Assembly (NCBI GenBank): GCA_002338715.1
Contig: DDIR01000066.1
Span: 1-64,000 of the forward strand
DNA length: 64,000 bases
Source of the DNA: Phycisphaerales bacterium UBA1845
Lineage (GTDB): Bacteria; Planctomycetota; Phycisphaerae; UBA1845
Reading direction: 5' to 3'
This document shows positions 17,310 through 25,747 of this stretch, in pieces. The stretch's first letter is position 1. Every line of letters begins with the position of its first letter. The notes below the pieces were generated by a model. The model was not told the origin of the DNA, did not search any database, and worked only from the letters and a program-made list of their open reading frames with translations. The position numbers were made by a program, and so were the translations under genes.

Positions 17310-17352
17310 CTTCTTTGCGCGCAACGTTCTATTCTTTCTAAGCCTTATCTTT

Positions 17353-17898
17353 TTATGCCTTGGGTGGCGGCTGGGCTTCGGTTGGCGGGGCGATGACGCT
17401 GCCGGTTGATTTGCACGTGCGCAGTTCTTCGTTTGACCAGAACTCTTCCATGATCTTCTTGAGGTCTTCTGCGATATTTTCGAGACGGAACTCGGCTTCG
17501 TGAACGAGTTCGTGGGTGTCGTCGGAATACCATTGCAATTTGTCGATCATGCCCTTGGCCCGAGTCATCTCGACGACCACGCCGACGGTGTTCGCGGGCC
17601 TGCGTGGGCTATGCGGAACCTTGGGCGGAAGCAGATAGATTTCACCTTCGCGGATGATGACCTCTTCGGGTTTGTTGGTCTCGGGATTGATGATGCCGAG
17701 GATGATGTCGCCTTCGATCTGGTAGAAGAATTCGCTGGTCTCGTTGACGTGGTAGTCTTTCCGCGCGTTGGGGCCACCCACCACCATGATGATGAAGTCT
17801 TCGTTTTCCCAGACGCACTTGTTACCGACGGGCGGCTTGAGCAGGTGGCGGTTTTCTTCGACCCATTGTTTCAAGTTCAGCGGATTGACGAGACCCAT
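17353..17898 (-). CDS. nbaC: 3-hydroxyanthranilate 3,4-dioxygenase
   Basis: The enzyme opens the ring of 3-hydroxyanthranilate, a step of tryptophan (kynurenine) breakdown or quinolinate/NAD synthesis. The 181-residue cupin has iron ligands His50, Glu56 and His96, in YHVNETSEFF and PPKVPHS, and a family glutamate at Glu110. Arg46 and Arg99/100 match substrate-binding arginines. The C-terminal rubredoxin-like second metal site of many bacterial enzymes seems absent, with only one cysteine there. ATG 17898 follows GGAGG. No other kynurenine gene is near. Symbols haaO or nbaC are used in the family. Confidence 0.92.
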   Translation of the reverse strand: MGLVNPLNLKQWVEENRHLLKPPVGNKCVWENEDFIIMVVGGPNARKDYHVNETSEFFYQIEGDIILGIINPETNKPEEVIIREGEIYLLPPKVPHSPRRPANTVGVVVEMTRAKGMIDKLQWYSDDTHELVHEAEFRLENIAEDLKKIMEEFWSNEELRTCKSTGSVIAPPTEAQPPPKA

Positions 17899-18241
17899 CA
17901 CATTGCCTCCGGAAGATATTGAGTTGACCAGCAACGACGGCACCGATGCGTTGGACAAGGTCGAATCTAGTCGCATCGGCTGTGGGCGTCAATTATAGGG
18001 CCCAACCGTTCGGACTGCCTGCCACGGCTGTCATTTTGTCAGGGTTTGGAGGCGTGAATGGCGGTTTTTGGGTGCTTCAGGGCGTTTTTTCGAATGGCAC
18101 GGGCTGTGCATATATCCCGGTGTCGCCCGGAAGTTTCGGGCAAATCGAAACGAAGCCCGCGCCCGGCAGTGGAGCCATCGCGGGATAGTGAAACACCGTA
18201 AAGGGTGAAAGTCCAAAGAGGAAGAAAGTTGAGGTGCAGCT
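17899..18241. other. Intergenic region before hsp20
   Basis: No gene is supported. One stretch, TGGCAC at 18095-18100 followed after five bases by GTGCA at 18106-18110, resembles a sigma54 promoter, and TATATC just after could instead serve as a sigma70 -10 box. Either could drive the Hsp20 gene 130 bases downstream. No CIRCE inverted repeat is visible. Stems such as CCCGGAAGTTTCGGG near 18126 could fold in the leader. Confidence 0.35.
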
Positions 18242-18694
18242 ATGTTGACTCGTCGAATGATTGGAATCGATCCGTTGACTTCAATTCGTGACACCGTTGA
18301 CCGCGCCTTTGGCGGATTGATCGAAGGCGGAAACGAAGGCATGCAGCGGTTGGGTTTTGGCGCACGCGGACTCGGTGCGCTGGACGTTTGGGAAGACAGC
18401 GACAAGCTCTTCGTCGAAGTCGACGTGCCGGGATTGGCGCTCGATCAAATCGAAGTGACTGTCGAAGACAACACGTTGACGGTGGCTGGCAAGCGCCAGG
18501 CCCGCGACCTGGAAAACGTCGTACGCTACTGCAATGAGCGCGGATCGAGCGAGTTTCGCCGCGTGATTCAACTGCCGACGGAGACCGATTCGGAGCGCGT
18601 CGATGCGACGCTGAAGAACGGCGTGCTCACCATCACGCTGCCCAAAGCCGAAGCGGTGAAGCCGAAGCGCATCGAGGTCAAAGGCATCGAGTAG
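18242..18694 (+). CDS. Small heat-shock protein, Hsp20/alpha-crystallin family
   Basis: A 150-residue ATP-independent chaperone that binds unfolding proteins. The alpha-crystallin domain runs from about LDVWEDSDKL (residue 47) to the end. It contains VDVPGLALDQIEVTVEDN, the GKR step, FRRVIQLP and the classic KNGVLTITLPKAE near residue 122. The tail KPKRIEVKGIE is typical, but the IXI/V motif is not obvious. A gene-end terminator follows at 18745. The leader contains GAGGAAGAAAG and GAGGTG upstream of the ATG. Confidence 0.95.
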   Translation: MLTRRMIGIDPLTSIRDTVDRAFGGLIEGGNEGMQRLGFGARGLGALDVWEDSDKLFVEVDVPGLALDQIEVTVEDNTLTVAGKRQARDLENVVRYCNERGSSEFRRVIQLPTETDSERVDATLKNGVLTITLPKAEAVKPKRIEVKGIE

Positions 18695-18744
18695 TTTGAA
18701 ACGTCGTACCGGTTAATCCTTAAACTGAAGTGTTCCTCCAAATG

Positions 18745-18780
18745 ACGCCAGTCACCATTGCGGTGGCTGGCGTTGTTTTT
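18745..18780 (+). terminator. Rho-independent terminator after hsp20
   Basis: ACGCCAGTCACC (18745-18756) pairs with GGTGGCTGGCGT (18762-18773) around a short loop, followed by TGTTTTTT. Only one mismatch interrupts the stem. It lies about 50 bases past the hsp20 stop. Confidence 0.85.
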
Positions 18781-19307
18781 TGGTTGAAGGTCGGCGGATC
18801 AATTCGATTCGATGATGTCGGCCAACTCTCAGCCCGTCGCTTCCCTGGCGCGGGTGTGTCCGGGGATGCCTGGTGCGCCCGCGCCGATCCAAATCCGTAG
18901 CCGCGCCACGGCCAGTTGCATCCAATCAGTGGGATTTCGTGGTGCGGGGCTTGTGGGATGTCGTTCAATGCCGGCTGCACCCAATAATTGGCTGTTATTT
19001 AAGATATTATCGGTCGTTAATGGCTGTGTGCCAACTCGTTTTTGGGGCGGGGTGGGAATTGCGAGGGGGCCCGACCGGCGGCAGATCCGTGTTTCCATCT
19101 TGTATCCAGGGGATAAGGTTTGGTATCATTGGGGATCGAAACAGGCTGGTCAGGGGCTGGTTGTCGCAATTCAAGCGAATTCATGGCGTTATTGAGGGGA
19201 AAATGTACAGCCGGAAGGCTGTGATTTCCTTGATTGGGGAACTCTGATCCCCGCTTTCGATTCGATTGCGGTTTGGGTCAAAAGGTGTGTCTGAGAAAGG
19301 GGAATGG
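18781..19307. other. Intergenic region before an FG-GAP protein gene
   Basis: No gene is supported. The open frames on both strands overlap one another, lack ribosome-binding sites and give no family-like protein. The middle (about 18990-19025) is AT-richer (TTATTTAAGATATTATCGG) and may hold the promoter of the gene at 19308. No clear promoter pair was found. Confidence 0.4.
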
Positions 19308-20981
19308 ATGTCATCACTTAAGGTGGTTGGTGGGATTCTGTCAGTCGGTGTGATGGTCGGTGGTGTGCCTCAATCGTTGCAGGTAGCTCGGGCGGGGTCG
19401 CCGGCGCCATTTACCGATGAAGCGCTGGCGCGAGGGGTCGATTACTCTTCCGGGATTACCTTGGCGAAGTTTGGCGCGGGTGTTGCGGTTGTCGACATGG
19501 ACAACGATTCGGATCCCGACATTGTCGGACTCGGTCACAAAGATGGCATCGTCGGTATCTTTGAAAACGACGGTACCGGCTACTTCACAAACCGATCAAA
19601 CGGCAACGGAATTCCGCTCGTTCCGGAAGCGTCAGGACTTTCGGCTGTCGACTACGACTCTGATGGCGATCTTGATCTCTACATCACCTGCGACAAGTTC
19701 CCAAACCTGCTTCTGAGAAACGACGGAAACTTCCAGTTCACCGAAGTGGCAGTTGCCGCGGGAGTGGCTGACCAGGGTTCTGGTCAGGGCAATGCGTGGG
19801 GCGATGTGAATGGCGATGGTTGGCTTGATCTTTTTGTCGCGAACCGGACCTTCCCCTGGACCTCATTGCTTCCCAATGAAATGTACCTCAACAATCAGGA
19901 CGGCACGTTTCAGCCGACAGGCGAGACGCTGGGAATCGGACAAAGTGACGATCCGACCTTTACGGTGCGGTTCTTTGACTATGATCGAGACGGTGATGCC
20001 GATTTCTATCTGGGCAACGATCATGGCACCGGCCCGATTCTTCATAACCATCTGTTTCGAAATGACGGTGGGACATTCGTCGACGTGACAGCTACCAGCC
20101 ACACGGAAGCGGAAGTGGACTGCATGGGTATTGCGATCGGAGACCTGGACCGAAACGGATACCCCGATATTTACGTGACCAACATTCCTTCCGGTAATGT
20201 GCTCCTCATGAACCAGGGTGATGGAACCTTCACCGATGAGACGTTGGCCTATGGGGTCGGATCATACCTGACTGGATGGGGCACGACGTTTATCGATTTC
20301 GACAACGATGGTTGGCTCGACTTGTACGTCAACAACATGAACGGCGTGAATCGCATGTACAGCTATACGGGCTCCGGCATGGCCACCGACATTGCGCCGG
20401 CATTGGGTTTGGATAATCCATTGACGTCGTTTTGTGTGGCCAAGGGAGACCTGGACAACGACGGCGATCTCGATCTTGTGGTGCAAACCAACGACGAGCC
20501 GTTTGCCGTCTTCATCAACAACGAAGGACAGAACCGCAACTGGGTCAAGTTCCGCGTTGGAGGTCGAGGGGCCAACACCTTTGCAGTTGGAGCGCAGGTG
20601 GATGTGATTACGGGCGTCCAGACCCAGATGCACGAAGTGATGGGCAATGCCAACTTCAAGTCGCAAGATGACTATGTCATGCACTTTGGTCTGGACAACC
20701 TGACTTCCATCGACCAGATCATCGTGACGTGGCCCGGCGGCATTAGCCGCACGTTGTATAACTATTCTGCGAACCACACGTGGACGCTTTGGCCGCCCGA
20801 GCGCATGGGCGATGCCGATGGTGACGGCGACGTCGATGCAGACGATCTCAATGCGGTGTCGACCTGCATCAACGGTCCGGTTGACGGCAGCGTCGTGCCC
20901 GGCTGCGAAATCATCGACATGGATGGTAGTGGTGCCGTTGATCTTAAGGACTACGCAGAATTCATGGCCGCCGCCAGTTAG
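19308..20981 (+). CDS. Secreted FG-GAP/ASPIC protein with dockerin-like tail
   Basis: A 557-residue exported protein of the CRTAC1/UnbV type. After a signal peptide (cleavage near ARAGS), calcium-binding FG-GAP/VCBS repeats form a propeller: VDMDNDSDPDIVGLG, VDYDSDGDLDLYI, GDVNGDGWLDLFV, FDYDRDGDADFYL, GDLDRNGYPDIYV, FDNDGWLDLYV, GDLDNDGDLDLVV. An ASPIC domain follows (NWVKFRVGG, GAQVDV, VMHFGLDN, IIVTWPGG). The tail has two EF-hand loops, DADGDGDVDADD and DMDGSGAVDLKD, linked by C..GP..C. ATG 19308 follows AAAGGGGA. The location is probably extracellular and the ligand is unknown. A close relative lies at 23445 on the other strand. Confidence 0.88.
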   Translation: MSSLKVVGGILSVGVMVGGVPQSLQVARAGSPAPFTDEALARGVDYSSGITLAKFGAGVAVVDMDNDSDPDIVGLGHKDGIVGIFENDGTGYFTNRSNGNGIPLVPEASGLSAVDYDSDGDLDLYITCDKFPNLLLRNDGNFQFTEVAVAAGVADQGSGQGNAWGDVNGDGWLDLFVANRTFPWTSLLPNEMYLNNQDGTFQPTGETLGIGQSDDPTFTVRFFDYDRDGDADFYLGNDHGTGPILHNHLFRNDGGTFVDVTATSHTEAEVDCMGIAIGDLDRNGYPDIYVTNIPSGNVLLMNQGDGTFTDETLAYGVGSYLTGWGTTFIDFDNDGWLDLYVNNMNGVNRMYSYTGSGMATDIAPALGLDNPLTSFCVAKGDLDNDGDLDLVVQTNDEPFAVFINNEGQNRNWVKFRVGGRGANTFAVGAQVDVITGVQTQMHEVMGNANFKSQDDYVMHFGLDNLTSIDQIIVTWPGGISRTLYNYSANHTWTLWPPERMGDADGDGDVDADDLNAVSTCINGPVDGSVVPGCEIIDMDGSGAVDLKDYAEFMAAAS

Positions 20982-21044
20982 AACACTCTTGGTCCAAACG
21001 TAGCGGCGCGACAGCGTCGTCATTCCCGCGAAGGCGGGAATCCA
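20979..21044 (+). repeat. Gene-end repeat, family C, second full copy
   Basis: It begins with the TAG stop of the FG-GAP gene and continues AACACTCTTGGTCCAAACG, GCGGCGCGACAGCG and CATTCCCGCGAAGGCGGGAA. It matches the copy at 7511-7576 read leftward over about 65 bases with few differences. In both cases the order is stop codon, then element, then hairpin. Confidence 0.8.
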
Positions 21045-21252
21045 TGGGCAAAACGAAGTCAATCCACGTGGGTGATGGCGCCCGCGCTGTGAAGAGTGGA
21101 CGAACAAAACGCTACGCATGGATTAAGATTGCTGTAGGGCGCGTCGAATCGACTTGGACGCATTCCAGTTCGTTGGTCACGGGCGCGCCAGGTGCACGGC
21201 GGAAGAATCCGCGCGCTTTGGTCAATGGGATTTCACGCGATTGCATCAACCG

Positions 21253-23325
21253 CTATTGGGTTGATTGGGCGGCTTTTTCGATTTCTATAAGGAGTCGCTT
21301 GGTCGGGGCATGGTTTGGGTCCAATTTCAAAGCCTGCTGTGCTACCGCTTTTGCCTCCTCGAACTTTTCAGCTTTCAGCAAGGCAAACGCCAGGTACGAA
21401 CGCAATTCGGCTTCATCCGGCGAAACCTCGACCGCTCCGCGGAATTCTTCGATGGCTTCCTCTACCTTTGATTGCGCCAGAAGTAGGCGGGCGAGGTTGA
21501 CGCGCGCGCGGATGTATGATGGCCGAGCGCGAATCGCCTGGCGAAAATAGGGAATGGCATCTTCGGCATGTCCGTCATCGCGAATCTCGATGGCGAGGTC
21601 GTGATACGCTTCGGCATATTCGGGATCAAGTCGCACGGCGGTTGCGAAATGGGTGATGGCCTCCGGCCGGCGTCCGACTTTGCCGAGCAATTTGGCATAC
21701 CCATATTGAATCCCCGCATTGTCGGGATGGGCTTCACACAATGATTCATAAATCTTTAGCGGTTCATCGAATCTGTTCTGCCTGAAGATCGACCTCGCGA
21801 GTTTCTTTTTGAGGTCGATGACGTCGGGGAACTCGTCAGCCAATTTCCGAAACGAGGCTTCGGCTTCGACCAGTTCATCATGCTGAAGATGGTGCTGCGC
21901 GATGCTGAGGGCCTCGAAGTCGGCTGCGTGGTCTTTGGGGTCGTCGCCATCGGGCTCGAAGAGATCCATTTCGTTTTCGGCGACTGGTTTCTGGGTGTCG
22001 TCACCGCCGACGTATCCGAGGCTTTCGAGGCGGGCCAAGTCGCTGGCGCTCAATTCAAGATCGGAGGATTCATCGTGGATCAACTCTGGCGATTCTGCGA
22101 TCAGGCTGCGAAGTTCCTCGCGAAGCTCCTCGGTTTTTTCCGGCATCTTGTCTGCAAGGTTGATCATCTCAACGGGATCGTCGTCGATGTTGTAGAGTTC
22201 GGGGCGAGGGGCGTGAATGTACTTCCAATTGTCCACGCGCAACGACCGAAGTATCGACGTCCCCAGCGTGTAATGTCCCGCGATCGTTTCGGCATACGCG
22301 GGACGTCGTGAGGCCCCCTTCGATCCGGAAATCAACGACGTTAAGTCCGTGCCCTGGGCGATGGGCAGCGGATCGGAATTCATGATCGACAGTACGGTTG
22401 GCGCGACGTCGACCGATCGGACCACCGAACCGATTCTTGTCTTGGCCGGAATCTGCTGCGGGCAGCGCATCACAAATGGCAAGGATATGGTCGTGTTGTA
22501 GAGGAAATACAGGTGCGTGTTTTCGCCGTGTTGTCCGAGGCCTTCGCCGTGGTCGGCAATCAGTACGATCAGCGTGTCGTCATAGTGTCCAAGACGCTTC
22601 AGTTCGTCGAAAATCCGGCCAATCTGTGCATCCATGTATGCGATTTCGCGCAGGTATGCGTTGGGCGCAGTTGAAACGAAGTTGGCGGGCGCTTCGTAAA
22701 CAAAATGCGGGTCATAGAAATGAACCCAGGCGAAGAAAGGATTTTCTGTTTGGGCGCGAATCCACTCGATGGCGCGGTCGCAGGTTTTCTGACCGAGGAT
22801 TTCGGTTTCGTCACCGGCATCGACGTACAAAGAGAATCCCTGATCGATACCGGTGTGCCGATTGAGCACGGCGGCTGACACGAATGCGGCAGTCTTGAAC
22901 CCTTTTTGTTGAAAGACTTCAGCCAGGGTCGTGTTGCTTTGGCTCAGTCGGTATCCGATGTTATCGCGGGCGCCGTGCACGAAAGGGTGTGTGCTGGTCA
23001 TGATCGCCGAGTGTGACGGGAGCGTGCTTGGTGCGGATGACATGCATTGTTCGAACAACACGCCTTCGTTGGCGATCGCGTCGATGTTTGGCGTGACGTT
23101 GGCCGGATGACCATAACAACCCAGGTGGTCGGCGCGGGTGGTGTCCATGGTAATGAGCAGGACGTTCGTCGGTTTGACGTCTGCGGAGGGAGACTTGCGA
23201 ATGGCCCAGAGGGTCGAGGCGGCCGCGATTGCGATCAAGCAAAGCAAAATGGCGACTTTCGCGCTGATCGCGCTGGTTCTTCTTGGCGTGTCTTGGTTGG
23301 CGCGAAACGGGCTGATTGATCTCAT
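21253..23325 (-). CDS. Membrane-anchored sulfatase-fold hydrolase with C-terminal TPRs
   Basis: A 690-residue protein with an N-terminal membrane anchor (VAILLCLIAIAAASTLWAI), a sulfatase/alkaline-phosphatase domain (about 50-430) and TPR repeats (about 480-690). Metal-site motifs are ITMDTTRADHLGCYG near residue 58, WVHFYDPH and IADHGEGLGQHG. The site where sulfatases have CxPSR reads TLPSH, so the formylglycine cysteine is replaced by threonine. This suggests phosphatase or transferase chemistry rather than sulfate removal. TPR units include PEYAEAYHDLAIEIRDDG and PDEAELRSYLAFALLKAE. The ATG follows GAGGAGG. It lies between two FG-GAP protein genes. Confidence 0.9.
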   Translation of the reverse strand: MRSISPFRANQDTPRRTSAISAKVAILLCLIAIAAASTLWAIRKSPSADVKPTNVLLITMDTTRADHLGCYGHPANVTPNIDAIANEGVLFEQCMSSAPSTLPSHSAIMTSTHPFVHGARDNIGYRLSQSNTTLAEVFQQKGFKTAAFVSAAVLNRHTGIDQGFSLYVDAGDETEILGQKTCDRAIEWIRAQTENPFFAWVHFYDPHFVYEAPANFVSTAPNAYLREIAYMDAQIGRIFDELKRLGHYDDTLIVLIADHGEGLGQHGENTHLYFLYNTTISLPFVMRCPQQIPAKTRIGSVVRSVDVAPTVLSIMNSDPLPIAQGTDLTSLISGSKGASRRPAYAETIAGHYTLGTSILRSLRVDNWKYIHAPRPELYNIDDDPVEMINLADKMPEKTEELREELRSLIAESPELIHDESSDLELSASDLARLESLGYVGGDDTQKPVAENEMDLFEPDGDDPKDHAADFEALSIAQHHLQHDELVEAEASFRKLADEFPDVIDLKKKLARSIFRQNRFDEPLKIYESLCEAHPDNAGIQYGYAKLLGKVGRRPEAITHFATAVRLDPEYAEAYHDLAIEIRDDGHAEDAIPYFRQAIRARPSYIRARVNLARLLLAQSKVEEAIEEFRGAVEVSPDEAELRSYLAFALLKAEKFEEAKAVAQQALKLDPNHAPTKRLLIEIEKAAQSTQ

Positions 23326-23444
23326 TGGCCTTGATCCTCCTCGAGACCAATTGTATCGACAACTTGGGCGATGACACGCAGGAGGTCTTGCGTGCCATCG
23401 CCCATAAATCGTGCGAAATTCAGCCAGTCGTATCGATTGCTGCG

Positions 23445-25202
23445 TTAGGGGCCGACCTCAATCGCCAGCTGATATTCTGCGAAGTCGGCGAGATCTGCGT
23501 CGCCATCGCTGTCCCAGTCTGCCGGTGCGCATCCGGTGTAGATGTGGCCTTGGGGCCCTTTGATGCATCCGGTCATGCGCTCAAGATCGCTGGGGTCGAC
23601 AATTCCATCGCCATCAAGATCGCCGACCGGACCGCGTGCGGCGCCGCTGGCAATCGTCAGCGTCTGGTTGGCTGAAACAGAACTGAGGACGGTGATCGTT
23701 CCGTCTGACCATTCGACGCGGACGTCTGCATCGGTCGCTCCGCCGAGGCCGAAGTGAACGGAGAGTTCGCTGACCGACAGGAAATTGCAGCCGCCATGGA
23801 GGTAGCCGTATTGGGTGATGCCGTCGGCGGTGACGATGACGCGCGTGCCAAAACCATTGGGAGCGAGTCCGGGATCATCGCTCGTATCCAGAAAGATTCG
23901 CAGCCAATTGGTGTCCGGTCCGGTGAGGTCGTTTCGATACAGACGGATTGCCTCAAAGTTCGGGAAGACGACAACATCCTGATCGCCGTCGTTGTCGTAA
24001 TCGAAATTGACCAAACCGCGGCCTTGTCCCGTGAAATTAAAACCGGCTGCCGCGGCGTTATTGGTGAAAGTTCCATCGCCATTGTTCATGTAGAGGCGAT
24101 TCATCTGGTTGGTCCAGGGAGCGGGGTTCCAGCCGTTCGTCTCGCCGATGTCGACGAGCATGTCGTGATCAAAGTCAACGGCAACGGTTCCCCAGCCCCA
24201 TGCGCCGTCTGATACGTTTGCGGCTTCGCTGACCTCCATGAAGCGATGTTTGCCGTTGTCGTTCATATAGAGCATGTTACCTCGCGTTGTCGTATTGCTG
24301 CCGAAGAACACGGCGGTGACAAACCAATCGAGGTATCCGTCGCGATTAAAATCGCCCACGGTTGTTCCCATCCCTGCGAGGTCCACGCCGGTGTGGGACT
24401 CTGCGGTTTGATCTTCGAACGTTCCGTCTCTTTTGTTGACGAAGTAACGACTGGTGTTGAAGTCGGCAACGAAGAGCAGTTCGGGATATCGATCGAGGTC
24501 CATGTCAGCGAATCGTGGCGAGAATCCGCGCATCTGCGTGACGTCATAGTTCAGGTCGGCGGTCGCGTTGGAGAATGTTCCGTCGCCATTGTTTATGAAA
24601 AGGCGATTCCCGCCCACTTGATACGCCCAGCCCGTCATGGCCAGGTCGAGATCGCCATCAAGATCGTAATCGCCAAACGCCGAGCCGAAACCGTCAGCGA
24701 TCGGGGCGGCAAGATTCACGCCCGCTGCCGCCGCAACTTCGGTGAATGTTCCGTCACCGTTGTTTCGATAGAGGCGATGATTTCCGGGGCCCGGTGATTG
24801 GCCGGCTGGGCAGTAACTGGTCACATAGATGTCGAGGTATCCATTCCCATCATAGTCGCCCACCGAAGCACCGGCTCCTTGATGAACAACATTGACGCCC
24901 CATGCCGCGGCTTGATCGGTGAACGTCCCGTTTCCGTTGTTGATGTAGAGTTTGTCGGGTTGCGTTCCGCCGGACAGCACGAACAGGTCCTGCCATCCAT
25001 CGTTGTTAAAGTCGCCGACGGCCCCCCCGCCAACCATGGGCGGGTAAGGCGCCCCCACCGGCACAGCATGGGTCACGTTGATTCCCGAGGCGGCTGTCTG
25101 GTTGGAGAATGTAAGTGTTCCCGCCTGGGTCTCGGTTGAAAGAGATAATGAGCCCAGAATCGTCATCAACCCGCAGAAAAGTTTTGAGTGCTTGTGTGCC
25201 AT
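23445..25202 (-). CDS. Secreted FG-GAP/ASPIC protein with dockerin-like tail
   Basis: A 585-residue paralogue of the protein at 19308. A signal peptide ends near TETQAG. Propeller repeats include GDFNNDGWQDLFVLSGG, GDYDGNGYLDIYVTSY, GDYDLDGDLDLAMTGW, ADMDLDRYPELLFVADF, GDFNRDGYLDWFVTA and FDYDNDGDQDVVVF. ASPIC-like segments are TNWLRIFLD, ELSVHFGLGG and VRVEWSDGTI. The tail repeats the dockerin-like plan, DLDGDGIVDPSD and DWDSDGDADLAD with C..GP..C between. ATG 25202 follows GGAGAAC; the frame upstream of it is not protein-like. It lies downstream of no other gene and is tail to head with the sulfatase-TPR gene, 119 bases apart. Confidence 0.88.
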   Translation of the reverse strand: MAHKHSKLFCGLMTILGSLSLSTETQAGTLTFSNQTAASGINVTHAVPVGAPYPPMVGGGAVGDFNNDGWQDLFVLSGGTQPDKLYINNGNGTFTDQAAAWGVNVVHQGAGASVGDYDGNGYLDIYVTSYCPAGQSPGPGNHRLYRNNGDGTFTEVAAAAGVNLAAPIADGFGSAFGDYDLDGDLDLAMTGWAYQVGGNRLFINNGDGTFSNATADLNYDVTQMRGFSPRFADMDLDRYPELLFVADFNTSRYFVNKRDGTFEDQTAESHTGVDLAGMGTTVGDFNRDGYLDWFVTAVFFGSNTTTRGNMLYMNDNGKHRFMEVSEAANVSDGAWGWGTVAVDFDHDMLVDIGETNGWNPAPWTNQMNRLYMNNGDGTFTNNAAAAGFNFTGQGRGLVNFDYDNDGDQDVVVFPNFEAIRLYRNDLTGPDTNWLRIFLDTSDDPGLAPNGFGTRVIVTADGITQYGYLHGGCNFLSVSELSVHFGLGGATDADVRVEWSDGTITVLSSVSANQTLTIASGAARGPVGDLDGDGIVDPSDLERMTGCIKGPQGHIYTGCAPADWDSDGDADLADFAEYQLAIEVGP

Positions 25203-25667
25203 CAGTGTTCTCCATGGCGGTCGTCTGACCGCGCCAGATGCCACGTCAAGAATGTGATTGGAATACCTTGATTGCCAAGGATGAATGATTCCCACCAAGA
25301 TCGGTCCGATGCCAAGCCGCCAGCATGATACATCTGCGACATACTTATTCGCCATAAACTTTTTGAATTGGGCCAGAGCCCCTTGCTTGGGGCGTGCTGA
25401 TTAACGCGGTGATTGTGTGGCCCAGTCGATCGCTTCTTGCGATTCAAGCCGGTACAGCCCAATAGATGCACGCGGCGCCATACCGGTTCTGGAAGCAAGG
25501 GGGCGCGCCGTTGTGTCTCTTGCCAGCATAGATGATTCGTTTATGTGCTGCATTCTTTGCACCTCTGCGAGCCGAGAAATCGGGTCACCACGCTTGAGAT
25601 GCCTTTCGTGCAGGCTTCGATGGGTCGGGCGGCATTTGGGCCCGCCAATCGGAATACTTCTATCCAC
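25203..25667. other. Intergenic region without supported gene
   Basis: Two small opposing open frames (about 90 codons each) overlap here, but neither has a ribosome-binding site or a protein-like composition. The region is the upstream leader of the FG-GAP gene at 25202 and the distal end of the PEP-CTERM gene's transcript. No promoter pair is convincing. Confidence 0.4.
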
Positions 25668-25710
25668 AAAAAAGGCGGGTCGCCCTGTTTGTTAACAGTG
25701 GCGACCCGCC
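25668..25710 (-). terminator. Rho-independent terminator of the PEP-CTERM gene
   Basis: On the minus strand GGCGGGTCGCC and GGCGACCCGCC form a perfect 11-base stem (25674-25684 with 25700-25710), followed by a run of six T. It lies 38 bases after the stop of the gene at 25748. Confidence 0.92.
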
Positions 25711-25747
25711 GAGATGCTACTTTGAATCGTGTACGACGTGTTCGCGA

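Noticed and set aside
25401-25695. Two overlapping 90-codon frames near 25401-25695
   Set aside because: They oppose each other, have no ribosome-binding sites, and one runs into the terminator stem.
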